A DNA stretch of 64,000 nucleotides from Oenanthe sinensis (lineage: Eukaryota > Streptophyta > Magnoliopsida > Apiales > Apiaceae), in assembly GCA_028671895.1 (NCBI GenBank), contig CM053800.1, forward strand, positions 21,907,886 to 21,971,885, read 5' to 3'. Position 1 is the first letter of the stretch; every line of letters starts with the position of its first letter. The translations under genes were made by a program, and so were the position numbers. The notes beneath the pieces are model-generated. The model saw only the letters and a program-made list of their open reading frames with translations, searched no databases and was not told where the DNA came from. Of this stretch, positions 11,048 through 23,100 are shown piece by piece.

Positions 11048-12541
11048 AAACTAACAGGTGTTAAGCATCCCCAATTCACCAACCAATCTAGAAAATGTTG
11101 ATTCGTCTAGAGGTTTAGTGAATATATCTGTTATTTGAAGTTCAGTAGACACAAAATGCAACTCTACAGTTCCATTTTCTACATGCTCTCTAATAAAATG
11201 ATACCTGATATCAATGTGCTTGGTCCTGGAGTGATCCACAGGGTTGTTGGTCATTGCAATAGCACTTGTGTTGTCACACATGATAGGAATCTTAGATACT
11301 TCCACACCGTAGTCCTTGAGTTGGTTCTTCATCCACAGTATCTGGGCCACACAGCTTCCAACAATAATATATTCTGCTTCAGCTGTCGAGGTAGATACTG
11401 TGTGTTGTTTCTTGCTTTGCCAAGACACCAACCTTCTTCCAAGGAACTAACAGCTTCCTGAAGTGCTCTTCCTATCTATTCTACAACCTGCGTAATCTGA
11501 ATCCGAATAGCCAACAAGATTAAATCCTGTATCTCTTGGGTACTAAATCCCGAGATTTGATGTTCCCTTGAGATACCTAAAAATACGCTTTACGGCTATG
11601 AGATGTGACTCTCTAGGATCCGCTTGGAACCTTGCACATAAGCATGTAGAGAACATAATATCAGGTCTGCCAGCAGTTAAATACAAAAGTGAGCCGATCA
11701 TACCTCGATAGCTTGAGATGTCTACAGGTTTACCCGCTTTATCCTCGTCAAGCTTCGTGGCTGTTGCCATAGGAGTCTTAGCTTGTGATACATCTTCGAG
11801 ACCATACTTCTTCAATAGATCATGAATGTACTTGGTCTGGCAGATAAATATCCCGTCCTTCTTTTGACTAACTTGAATACCCAGAAAGAACGTCAGCTCT
11901 CCCATCATGCTCATCTCATACCTCGATTGCATTAACTTTGCGAATTTAGCACACAGCTTCTCATTTGCAGACCCAAAGATAATGTCATCCACATATACTC
12001 GCACCATTATTAGATCATCTTTGCATTTCTTGTAGAAAAGCGTCTTGTCGATTACTCCTCTGGTGAAACCACTTTCTAGTAAGAAGTCTAACAGAGTTTC
12101 ATACCACTTCCGTAGAAACTGCTTAAGGCCATATACTGATTTGAAGAGACGATAAACATAATCACAGTATTTGCTGTCGACAAACCTGGGAGGTTGATCG
12201 ACATACATTTCTTCATCCAGTTCACTGTTTAAGAATGCACTCTTGACATCCATCTGATAGACTTTAAAACCATGATGTGCTGCGAATGCTAAGAACATCC
12301 TTACTGCCTCTAGCCTTGCTACTAGTGCGTAGGTTTCATCATAATCAATTCCTTCTCTTTCAGTATAACCCTTAGCAACCAGGCGAGCTTTATTTCGTGT
12401 TACAAGTCCGTTTTCATCCAGCTTATTTCTGAATACCCATTTTGTTCCAACAACAGATCTATTCTTTAGTCTGGGTACCAGCTTCCACACCTTCTGTCTT
12501 TCAAACTGATTGAGTTCCTCTTGCATAGCAATCACCCAATC
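11048..12541 (-). pseudogene. Copia reverse transcriptase and RNase H domains of A
   Basis: The frame starts inside the conserved RT entry (VIAMQEELNQFE). RT blocks follow: VVGTKWVFRNKLDE, NKARLVAKGY, MDVKSAFLNS with the first catalytic Asp, the YVDDIIFGS catalytic loop and PDIMFSTC. RNase H follows with SDSDYAG, STAEAEYI, CDNTSA and ending FTKPLDES...LVGELGML. Two in-frame TAG stops interrupt it: one near 11541 where a Trp is expected after 'NLGI', one near 11450 where a Gln is expected before 'FLGRR'. The RT motif normally read YGLKQAPR-WYE is changed to YGLKQFLRKWYE. It would copy element RNA into cDNA if intact; here it is dead. Upstream it is out of frame with integrase. Confidence 0.9.
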
Positions 12542-14391
12542 ATTCTCAGTGGCAATTTCACCACTTTAGGTTCCATCTGGGAAAGGAACACTGAGTATAG
12601 ACATTCATTCTCAGTGGCAATTTCAGCTCTAGCTTTTCCTCTAGTAGTCGCTCCGGCATCTGGATCACCAATAATTAGCTCAAACGGATGGTCCTTGTTC
12701 CAAGTACGATCCCTAGCAAATGTTCTTGATGACTCAGCTTGATCTTGTAAGTGAAGGTGACTTAGTCTAGAAGCACTTCCACTAGCTCCCCCTGAGCTAG
12801 TACTAGCTCCCCCTGAGTGAGCTGTTCCCCCTGAGTGCATACTTACTCCCCCTGAGTTAGTACCAGGTCTAACGGAAGGTGATCCCTCAGCCCTAGTGTT
12901 TTGTATTGGCGAAACACTAGACTCTTGATTAATTACATTATTTATCGTTGGATCACTACCCTGCACTACAGACTTAGGAACTGTATCCACTTCATCAATA
13001 TCCATATTTTCAAATCTTAGGGAAGTGGGCTCACTGTCTTCCTTTAGTATAGAAAGGAGCTTTGAGTCGTCGAATGTGACATTAAGGCTTTCAACCACCT
13101 TGCGATCATTAAGCACAAACACCCTGTACGCTGCTACTACTTCAAGAGAATATCCAACGAAAACCCCTTCATCTGCTTTGGCATCAAACTTTCCAAGTTG
13201 TGCATTGTCTCTTAAGACAAAGCATTTGGCACCAAACACGTGAAAGTACTTGATAGATGGTTTTCGTTTATTCATCAGATAATACGGCGTCTCATTATAG
13301 TCCTTTATAATCAGGGTTCTGTTCTGTGTATAACAAGCCGCGCTAACTGCTTCAGCCCAAAAATACAAAGGAAGTCTTGACTCATACAACATTGTCCTAG
13401 CTGCTTCAACCAGTGTCCTAATCTTCCTTTCTACCACCCCATTCTGCTGCGGTGTTCTCGGCGCTGAATACTGTCGTCTGATCCCTTTAGATATGCAGAA
13501 TTCCATTAACACTGAGTTCTTGAATTCTGTCCCGTTGTCGGATCGGATAGTCTTCACAGTCAGACTTGCTACGTTTTCAATTACCAGTACATGCCTAATG
13601 ATCTCATGTGACACTTCATCTTTCGATGTCACAAACATTACCCATGTGTATTTGGAAAAGTCATCGACAATCACCAGCGCGTATCTTTCCCTTGACATTG
13701 ACATAACATTAACGGGTCCAAACAAATCCATGTGAAGTAGTTGTAGGGGCTCGGTAATGCTATTCACTTTCTTATCCTTATGCGAGGCTCTTTTCGATTT
13801 TCCCATCTCACATGCTTCGCAGAGTCCATCTGGAGTAAACTCCATCTGCGGCAGCCCTCTCACCAATTCTCTCCTTACGAGATTATTCATTGCTTTAAAG
13901 TTCAGGTGAGATAATCTTTTATGCCATAGCCAACTTTCATCAGCAAAAGCCTTGCTGTAGAAACACGTGACTTCAGACTGATCAGCAGAATTCATGTCGG
14001 CTATGAACAAATTTGACTTCCTTACTCCTTTGAGAGCAAGGCTTCCATCCTTTTTGCTTCGAATCGAACAGTCATGCTTCCCAAAGTTGACGTCAAAACC
14101 CCTGTCGGTGAACTGACTAACCCTGAGAAGATTATGTCGCAATCCTTCCACAAAAGACACGTCCTCAATGATAACATTTCCACAAACAATCTTGCCATAT
14201 CCCCGGGTGTAACCTTTGCTGTTATCTCCAAAAGTAACCATGGAGCCGGCTCTCAACACCAAATCTGTTAGCAGGGACTTATTTCCGGTCATATGCCTTG
14301 ATACTCCACTGTCCAGCACCCATATGACTTTACTCTTTTCCTGTTCACTGCCCTGCAAATCCAGAAAGGTTAGGTGTTCTTCGGAACCCAA
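12532..14391 (-). pseudogene. Copia protease and integrase domains of A
   Basis: The 619-residue frame begins after a frameshift and holds, in order, an aspartic protease site at about residues 25-32 (VLDSGVSRHMTG; the DSG triad is present but the usual following Cys is Val), a GAG-pre-integrase zinc region (WHKRLSHL...CEACEMGKSKR), and the integrase core. The core's acidic residues are all present, in LHMDLFGP, IRSDNGTEF and GVVERK. The linker to RT is rich in Ser-Gly-Gly. The frame ends at 12532 by a frameshift just before the RT entry. A 20-base phrase at 12541-12560 repeats at 12605-12624, so the break may come from a copying slip. Family function: polyprotein cleavage and cDNA insertion. 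Confidence 0.9.
12787..12856 (-). other. Four tandem polypurine-tract-like motifs in pol of A
   Basis: On the minus strand CTCAGGGGGA occurs at 12847-12856, 12826-12835, 12808-12817 and 12787-12796, spaced 21, 18 and 21 bases, all multiples of three. Each encodes a Ser-Gly-Gly in the integrase-RT linker. Single copies lie at the same place in B and C. It could be an expanded linker repeat or central priming sites. Confidence 0.6.
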
Positions 14392-14791
14392 TGATGTTTG
14401 GGCCCGGCATCAATAATTTTCTTTTTCTTTTCAGATACAGAAGACTTTGCCTTGTTGCCATCAGGGGCATTCATCTTGACTTTGTCTTTTCCCTTGTCAA
14501 CCTTGACTGGTTTGTCAGGTTTGGGAGTAGACTGGCCACTCCTAACTTTAGGAGGACTTGAAGTCTTAGCCTTTGACCCAGCATGCTTTTTCTTACCACT
14601 ACTAAATGTATGTTCAACAGATGCACTAGCAGTATTCATCAAATTAAAATAAGCATGCATGATGTTTACAGCACATGGCATACAATTAGGATTATTGCAT
14701 TTGGCATGATTTGCATACATGTTAGGCAAAGCAGTAGTTGCAGGCATGGTATTACAAGCAACAGGTTTTTCTTCCTCTACATAGGACGGGC
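14370..14791 (-). pseudogene. 3' part of gag and gag-protease linker of A
   Basis: This frame is basic and low-complexity (KKKHAGSKAKTSSPPK) with a CNNPNCMPC cysteine cluster, and ends KHHWVPKNT just before the protease. The conserved 'HHWVP' tail normally runs straight into the protease; here the protease is in another frame from about 14391, so an indel separates them. Its upper end is the AATAG target site at 14792-14796, where element E split it from the main gag frame at 23580-25704. The two parts share a frame once E is removed. Confidence 0.75.
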
Positions 14792-14796
14792 AATAG
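14792..14796. repeat. Target-site duplication of E, left copy
   Basis: AATAG directly precedes the TG of the 5' LTR and matches 23580-23584 after the CA of the 3' LTR. Confidence 0.95.
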
Positions 14797-17700
14797 TGTA
14801 ATATCCCTAAATTTCAGGTACTTTTAAAAACCTTGTTAATAATATTAGGTGTTGGATGATAATTATGGAATAAGGTTTTGGTGGGTAATTGAATTATCAA
14901 AATTACCGGAACGAGTTAAGGATTAAATTATCATCGCAAATTATTACGGAAACGAAGGAAAAATGATTTTCCTTGATTTATTAAAGGAGCCGATTTTATA
15001 TAATTGGATAAAATTTGATTAATGCAAATGCTTGCATTAGTAAAGTATTAAGAATGCTAGCATCATTGACCAAGTAGTTGACTTGACCTTTGGTGGGATA
15101 TAAAGACAAGAGCCAAGCTAGTTGTTAACAAAAGAAAATCAGCACACACTTTTCAAGAAAGCTGAGAAAATAAGTCAAGAAGCAAGAGAAAAGCTGCCTC
15201 TTCCATTCTGCTCTAGTCGGCCATTTCAAGAAAGCAAGGGAAGACAATTTTCAAAACCCCAGCTCCACTTATCCAAAAATCACCAAAATTTAACCATAGC
15301 TTCTTCATGATATGTATAAGGTACGGATTAAATTTCACAATTTTTGGAGTTGTTTTGATTGGGTAAATAAAATGTAGAAACTGACTGTGAATAGTAACTC
15401 CGAAAATTTTTAAAGCTTGTTTCTTGATGTTTAGTTAAGAACAAGGGTAGATCAAGCTTCTCTAAGGACTCCGAGCACTATCTAGTTATTGTTTGATCTT
15501 TGTGAAGGTATGGACAACCTCTAACTCTTATGCTTTGTGTGAGTGATATGCCATGAAAGTGTTAGTAAGTGAAGTCATGAGCTAGTATGGTAGAGACATG
15601 ATGATGTTAAGCTTTTGGTTGATTATTGTTGGTTGAAAATTTTGGATTAATGATGATAAGTTATGAAGTTTGTCAACTGATGTTATAGTAAGGATTGTAG
15701 TTGTGATGATGAGTGTTGGTTGGAATGGATTTCAATTGGTTGAATCCGGAAAACGTTAAGTTTATAGCCGTCGTAATGCCCGATTTTCGTAAGCACTCCT
15801 TTAAACTGTGAAAATCGTAATGTCAAGCTCCTGGCCCCTAAGGCCCCTGACAATAGTTGGTTAGGCCTTGTCTCATATATCGTTTTGACGCTTGAATCGT
15901 GTTATTCCGATGTACGGTTTAGGAGATAAGTCATATTTAGTGGAAGCAACTAAACCAACCAAACAGTTTCGGGAGACCTTTTTGTAAAATATAAATGGAC
16001 CCTTTAGCCACTGTCAAAAATCATGAAATTTGGAGGATAAATATGTTGGACATTGATTAAGGCCCCTGTAAAATTTCATGCCTAAATGATAATTTTTCGA
16101 TTTTATAAAAATGTTGGAACCAAAGTTGTGCGATGCACTATTCACTAGAGGAGCTACTGCCCTGTTTTGTAAATTCGTGAAAATGAGTCCTCTGTCCAGG
16201 GGTAAACTTTTGATGGATTATATTCTAGACATTCTCTAGATCGTGCACGCGAAATCGGTGTGTCATTTGAGTTAACGGTTAATGAGTTATGAGCGATTTA
16301 GTGAAAGCGATGAAAATAGAAAAACCCCGTAGTTGACTCGATTTGTAAAATACATTTCACCAAGTTAAACTCAAGGGTTCCAAATCAAAATATTTTTAAT
16401 AAGTATTACAAATACTCAAGAAGTTCCTCGAGGTGGATTCATATTTAATTATGAATTTTTGGATTTATTAAAAATGTTAGAGTGGGAGTCGCGTAATAGT
16501 AATTTGCAGAAGAGTCAACTCTAGAGGCATGATTTTGACAAGCCATTTTGGCTATGATAAAAGGATAATTTCGAGTCGGTTAAAACACGAAAGATGTTGA
16601 GGAATAACATGACTATAGATTGGAGTAAAGGATTAGGTTAAAAGTCATCGACGAGATGGTTTACGAAGGGTTAAGATAGACCCGAGGAGGTGAATGCCGG
16701 ATAATAAGGGTTAAAGAAAAATAGTAATAAAACTTGATTTGACTTAATACCTGCGTATGTTTACTAAAACGAGTTCTTATATGATTATAGCGTATCCGAG
16801 AAGTGCAAGGAGCAGGGTTTTCGTTTTGCATAACCAAGGCAAGTTTTATATCCCTACGTTTTTACATATTAAAAATATATGTATTGCTACGTATGCATAC
16901 TTTCTTGTTCAGAGTATTATGACCATGTTTTAGCATGGTTTCTATTTTTAAAGATATACATTGCAAGTATTATATCTAGTTGTTTATACCAGATCTTATT
17001 CATACATATTTGAAATGCCTATATATATTATTGTTGAGCTTGTTATCCAGATTTTATAAAACGAGGTGTATTAAATAATATCTTCATACTATATCTTATT
17101 GATATTTAAGGGTGGAGTTATATATATAGAGTAAGTTGAGAATACTGATATGGGTTAATTTATTCTGAATCCATGATCAGAACAGTTGTTCATATAAATA
17201 TTTCCTCTACTCATTCGAGGGGAAAATCAAATTATTGGAGGTGTTTATCATTCATTGTTTCGGAATGATATTGGAGTATATTTTATTGAAAAATAAATAA
17301 AGGTGCACGAGTTATTTTACCGTGACGCCTAAGAGCTGTATGGTTGAAGGTGATCGAAGATTCCGACACCTTATATTCTGGACTAGAGATGACAAAAGTG
17401 ACCGGAGTAACGCACCGGCCCAACCTGAGGAGTAACCCCATTATGGGTTAAGGGTGTGTTCGAGACGTCGGCTCATCCTTCTATCGATAGTAAACGAGTA
17501 GTGACAATGGACTGATCAATCCATTACTTGAGGTGGCGTTTCCGAAGAAGTCCAATCCTTGATGCCTTAATTGTTAACTGATGCCTGTGTGGTTCGATTA
17601 ACTAGGGTATCAATTTGAGAAGTTGTTGAGATATATTTATTCAATTCATATGAGTATTATTTAAAGATTATGAGGGTTTTTGAGGTATTTCTTTTCAAAA

Positions 17701-18192
17701 AGAGTATAATTATATATGTGAAGGGGTTATTTTAGAGTGGTAAAAACTATTTATTTTGTGGAGTTGTTGTGGCATATATAGACTTGCTGGGCATTTTTTT
17801 TGGCTCATTCTTGCTATTTAAATATTATAATACAGCGGCAAACAAAGCTGGTACGAGTACGGTGGACCGTGACAAAGGGAAGGGGAAAGCAACTGATTCA
17901 GCACGTTAGCTTTATAGTGTCTAACGAGGGTGCAAGTTGGTAGAAAGTTTATGATGTTTTCATCATCTTGACAATTGAAGTTGTAATATTATTTCAGAAA
18001 TTATGAGAGATGAGAATGTGATGTAATAACTTTTGAATCAGTAAGTATGCGTTCTAAGACTATAACCCGTGGAGTAGTTTGGGGGAGTTTATTATGAATA
18101 TTGTTGTATATTATATTGTGAGCAGGTGATTAAATATTCCGCAAGAGAATGTGACGACCTGGATTCCTGTAGGGGATTCGGGGGGTGTCACA
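14797..18192 (+). repeat. 5' LTR of E (3396 bp)
   Basis: The LTR begins TGTAATATCCC and ends GGGTGTCACA. The offset to the 3' LTR is exactly 5387 bp throughout. A 62-codon frame at 15122-15310, repeated at 20509-20697, has no recognisable domain and I do not call it a gene. A TTGGCTCATTCTTGCT phrase near 17800 is shared with the LTR of D (about 60735), as is a CTTATATGATTATAG phrase (about 16777 and 58003). Confidence 0.95.
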
Positions 18193-18196
18193 GAAA

Positions 18197-18208
18197 TGGT
18201 ATCAGAGC
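18197..18208 (+). other. Primer-binding site of E
   Basis: TGGTATCAGAGC lies four bases after the 5' LTR. It is complementary to the 3' end of initiator tRNA-Met. Confidence 0.95.
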
Positions 18209-18539
18209 GGTAGGTTATAAACCTTAGAACGAGAGTAGGAGAAGATATGACTATATACAAGAGAGTAATGTAGGAGCTCATGTAAAGTTCGTGATTGGAC
18301 TACTGGAGGTGGTACCAAGAGTGAGTCTAATAAGACTCTTAGTGGTAGATGATAATGTTGGGGAGTTCTTTCGAGATTATTATAAGTCGATAAGGACATA
18401 AACCGTTTGATGGACACCTCAAAATGATTAAAAGGGGAGTTAGAATCAAAGAAACTGAGATAGAAAATATAGTAGAACCCCAAAGAGTAGTTAGGGTAGG
18501 CGCATGATGGTCAAGACCAATGGAAGAATCAATTGAGAC

Positions 18540-18564
18540 AAAAAAAAAAAAAAAAAAAAAAAAA
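18540..18564. repeat. Poly(A) run and adjoining (TA)n stretch
   Basis: Twenty-five A bases are followed by an AT-rich ATATATAGATG-type stretch to about 18710. It sits in the untranslated leader of E, before gag. No ORF is supported in the leader (18209-18800). Confidence 0.8.
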
Positions 18565-18800
18565 GAAAAAGTGTATCCATGATTTGTCGGGTTAAAAATT
18601 TTAAAATAGTAAGTATATAGGTATACGGATATATATATAAATAGATGTATATATATAGATGCATATATATATATACATATATTTATGTATATGTACCTAT
18701 ATATACTGATTTGTTTTTACAAATGACTATCTTATGGGTACGCAGTTTTATTGGACTGAACATTTTTAATGAAAAATTCTTTTATTTGTATTTCAGAAAA

Positions 18801-20034
18801 ATGCCACCAAAGAAAACCAGAGCTAACCCCAGGGAAGGTGAGGCTTCTACGGGGGGGGGGGGATAACAACCGAGGAGATAACCAGAATGACAACCAGAAT
18901 AATCAAAATTTGAACCAACTAGTAGATTTGTTACGACAAGCCCTCGACCGTGGCCAACAGGGTCCCATGCCCAATTTAGTAAACCAGACTGCGGCAGCTT
19001 TTAAGGCTTTTAAGTCAATTCAACCACCTGAATTTAAAGGGTTTGGTGAACCATTCGAGGCTAGGTCATGGTTGAAAGAAATGGAGAAATCCTTTAAGAT
19101 TATAGGAGTAGAAGAAGGGCAGAAGACGATCTTTGCCACCTATTTGCTGAAGGAAGAGGCGAACTATTGGTGGGAGTCTAAGGAATTAATGGAGCCCGCA
19201 GGGATAGTAACCTGGGAGAGGTTCACTGAGTTATTTTTGGAGAAGTATTTTCCTGAGCATATGGAGAGTAGAATGGAGATGAGGTTCTTAGAACTAAAGC
19301 AGAATAGTAAGACAGTTGCTGAATATGAGAAGGAGTTTATAGAGCTATCTAGGTTCGTGCCACATCTCGTGGATACTGATAAGAAAAAGGCGAGGAGATT
19401 TCAATATGGATTGAGACCGTGGATACAAACTAGGGTGGCTGTTTTCGAGCTTACTGAGTATATTAAGGTGGTGAATAAGGCTGAGATAATAGAAGAGGGA
19501 AGTAATTTTATTCCAAGGGAAAATGAAGGGAAGAAAAGAAAAGCGGAGAGTTGGGGAGGAAATCAGTCATATGGAACATTTCAGAACCAATATAGTGGGA
19601 GGCCAGGGTTTCATACTGGAAAAGGTGGAGGATTTAACCAAGTAGAAAGTACGAATAGTGTCCGAGTAGGACAACAGGGAAATGAGAGCCAGTTTCGACA
19701 GCCGAGACCGTCACTGCCAGACTGTGAGGTGTGTGGAAAGAAGCATCCGGGACTATGTGCAAAATCAGAAGGAAGGTGTTATAACTGTGGTCAAGAGGGG
19801 CATCAACGGATGAATTGTCCTAGGAAGGGAGTAGTTTGCTACAAATGTGGAAAGGAGGGTCACATCTCTAGAGATTGTAAGGCGTCAACATTGGGACCAG
19901 CAATATCACAACAAAGCCGTGGGGCTAATAACAATCAATCAACTGCTAGGAATTTTAACATGACGGTGGCCGATGGTGCAAGAGAAATGGATGAGATGGA
20001 AGGTACACTTACACTTAAACGTTATAAATACTAA
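18801..20034 (+). CDS. Gag of element E, frameshifted in a G12 run
   Basis: The likely start is the ATG at 18801 (MPPKKTRANPREGEAST), preceded by a TTTCAG. A run of twelve G at 18851-18862 puts this start out of frame with the rest: it would stop at 18864. One G fewer restores the frame into DNNRGDNQN. The downstream frame carries the Ty3/gypsy capsid domain (FKGFGEPFEARSWL, YWWES, FLEKYFP, FVPHLVDTDKKK), then CEVCGKKHPGLC and two CCHC zinc knuckles (CYNCGQEGHQRMNC near 19776, CYKCGKEGHISRDC near 19839). It ends 'MTVADGAREM...LKRYKY', the point where protease would begin in related gag-pol proteins. Gag forms the particle and packages RNA. The frame break may be real or a homopolymer error. 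Confidence 0.9.
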
Positions 20035-20170
20035 TATACTTGTTAAGCTGATATGAAAATAGAGGTATGTTAAGTAGTGTTAAGAAGAATATAGAGACAT
20101 AATGATAAGGATGAAAAGGAGTAGAATGCCTAGTCGTCTCTTACATAGATTCCGAGGACGGAATCCTTTT

Positions 20171-20183
20171 AAGGAGGGTAGAC
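20171..20183 (+). other. Polypurine tract of E
   Basis: AAGGAGGGTAGAC ends at the base before the 3' LTR TG. It is a weaker purine run than in the copia elements but in the right place. Confidence 0.7.
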
Positions 20184-23100
20184 TGTAATATCCCTAAATT
20201 TCAGGTACTTTTAAAAACCTTGTTAATAATATTAGGTGTTGGATGATAATTATGGAATAAGGTTTTGGTGGGTAATTGAATTATCAAAATTACCGGAACG
20301 AGTTAAGGATTAAATTATCATCGCAAATTATTACGGAAACGAAGGAAAAATGATTTTCCTTGATTTATTAAAGGAGCCGATTTTATATAATTGGATAAAA
20401 TTTGATTAATGCAAATGCTTGCATTAGTAAAGTATTAAGAATGCTAGCATCATTGACCAAGTAGTTGACTTGACCTTTGGTGGGATATAAAGACAAGAGC
20501 CAAGCTAGTTGTTAACAAAAGAAAATCAGCACACACTTTTCAAGAAAGCTGAGAAAATAAGTCAAGAAGCAAGAGAAAAGCTGCCTCTTCCATTCTGCTC
20601 TAGTCGGCCATTTCAAGAAAGCAAGGGAAGACAATTTTCAAAACCCCAGCTCCACTTATCCAAAAATCACCAAAATTTAACCATAGCTTCTTCATGATAT
20701 GTATAAGGTACGGATTAAATTTCACAATTTTTGGAGTTGTTTTGATTGGGTAAATAAAATGTAGAAACTGACTGTGAATAGTAACTCCGAAAATTTTTAA
20801 AGCTTGTTTCTTGATGTTTAGTTAAGAACAAGGGTAGATCAAGCTTCTCTAAGGACTCCGAGCACTATCTAGTTATTGTTTGATCTTTGTGAAGGTATGG
20901 ACAACCTCTAACTCTTATGCTTTGTGTGAGTGATATGCCATGAAAGTGTTAGTAAGTGAAGTCATGAGCTAGTATGGTAGAGACATGATGATGTTAAGCT
21001 TTTGGTTGATTATTGTTGGTTGAAAATTTTGGATTAATGATGATAAGTTATGAAGTTTGTCAACTGATGTTATAGTAAGGATTGTAGTTGTGATGATGAG
21101 TGTTGGTTGGAATGGATTTCAATTGGTTGAATCCGGAAAACGTTAAGTTTATAGCCGTCGTAATGCCCGATTTTCGTAAGCACTCCTTTAAACTGTGAAA
21201 ATCGTAATGTCAAGCTCCTGGCCCCTAAGGCCCCTGACAATAGTTGGTTAGGCCTTGTCTCATATATCGTTTTGACGCTTGAATCGTGTTATTCCGATGT
21301 ACGGTTTAGGAGATAAGTCATATTTAGTGGAAGCAACTAAACCAACCAAACAGTTTCGGGAGACCTTTTTGTAAAATATAAATGGACCCTTTAGCCACTG
21401 TCAAAAATCATGAAATTTGGAGGATAAATATGTTGGACATTGATTAAGGCCCCTGTAAAATTTCATGCCTAAATGATAATTTTTCGATTTTATAAAAATG
21501 TTGGAACCAAAGTTGTGCGATGCACTATTCACTAGAGGAGCTACTGCCCTGTTTTGTAAATTCGTGAAAATGAGTCCTCTGTCCAGGGGTAAACTTTTGA
21601 TGGATTATATTCTAGACATTCTCTAGATCGTGCACGCGAAATCGGTGTGTCATTTGAGTTAACGGTTAATGAGTTATGAGCGATTTAGTGAAAGCGATGA
21701 AAATAGAAAAACCCCGTAGTTGACTCGATTTGTAAAATACATTTCACCAAGTTAAACTCAAGGGTTCCAAATCAAAATATTTTTAATAAGTATTACAAAT
21801 ACTCAAGAAGTTCCTCGAGGTGGATTCATATTTAATTATGAATTTTTGGATTTATTAAAAATGTTAGAGTGGGAGTCGCGTAATAGTAATTTGCAGAAGA
21901 GTCAACTATAGAGGCATGATTTTGACAAGCCATTTTGGCTATGATAAAAGGATAATTTCGAGTCGGTTAAAACACGAAAGATGTTGAGGAATAACATGAC
22001 TATAGATTGGAGTAAAGGATTAGGTTAAAAGTCATCGACGAGATGGTTTACGAAGGGTTAAGATAGACCCGAGGAGGTGAATGCCGGATAATAAGGGTTA
22101 AAGAAAAATAGTAATAAAACTTGATTTGACTTAATACCTGCGTATGTTTACTAAAACGAGTTCTTATATGATTATAGCGTATCCGAGAAGTGCAAGGAGC
22201 AGGGTTTTCGTTTTGCATAACCAAGGCAAGTTTTATATCCCTACGTTTTTACATATTAAAAATATATGTATTGCTACGTATGCATACTTTCTTGTTCAGA
22301 GTATTATGACCATGTTTTAGCATGGTTTCTATTTTTAAAGATATACATTGCAAGTATTATATCTAGTTGTTTATACCAGATCTTATTCATACATATTTGA
22401 AATGCCTATATATATTATTGTTGAGCTTGTTATCCAGATTTTATAAAACGAGGTGTATTAAATAATATCTTCATACTATATCTTATTGATATTTAAGGGT
22501 GGAGTTATATATATAGAGTAAGTTGAGAATACTGATATGGGTTAATTTATTCTGAATCCATGATCAGAACAGTTGTTCATATAAATATTTCCTCTACTCA
22601 TTCGAGGGGAAAATCAAATTATTGGAGGTGTTTATCATTCATTGTTTCGGAATGATATTGGAGTATATTTTATTGAAAAATAAATAAAGGTGCACGAGTT
22701 ATTTTACCGTGACGCCTAAGAGCTGTATGGTTGAAGGTGATCGAAGATTCCGACACCTTATATTCTGGACTAGAGATGACAAAAGTGACCGGAGTAACGC
22801 ACCGGCCCAACCTGAGGAGTAACCCCATTATGGGTTAAGGGTGTGTTCGAGACGTCGGCTCATCCTTCTATCGATAGTAAACGAGTAGTGACAATGGACT
22901 GATCAATCCATTACTTGAGGTGGCGTTTCCGAAGAAGTCCAATCCTTGATGCCTTAATTGTTAACTGATGCCTGTGTGGTTCGATTAACTAGGGTATCAA
23001 TTTGAGAAGTTGTTGAGATATATTTATTCAATTCATATGAGTATTATTTAAAGATTATGAGGGTTTTTGAGGTATTTCTTTTCAAAAAGAGTATAATTAT

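Noticed and set aside
12521..14801. Several 60-108-codon plus-strand frames across the pol of A and at 11135-11461
   Set aside because: They are antisense shadows of clear minus-strand integrase and RT frames.
15122..15310. 62-codon frame, identical at 20509-20697, as a possible small gene in LTR E
   Set aside because: Both copies exist because the LTRs are near-identical. There is no recognisable domain and no independent evidence of coding.
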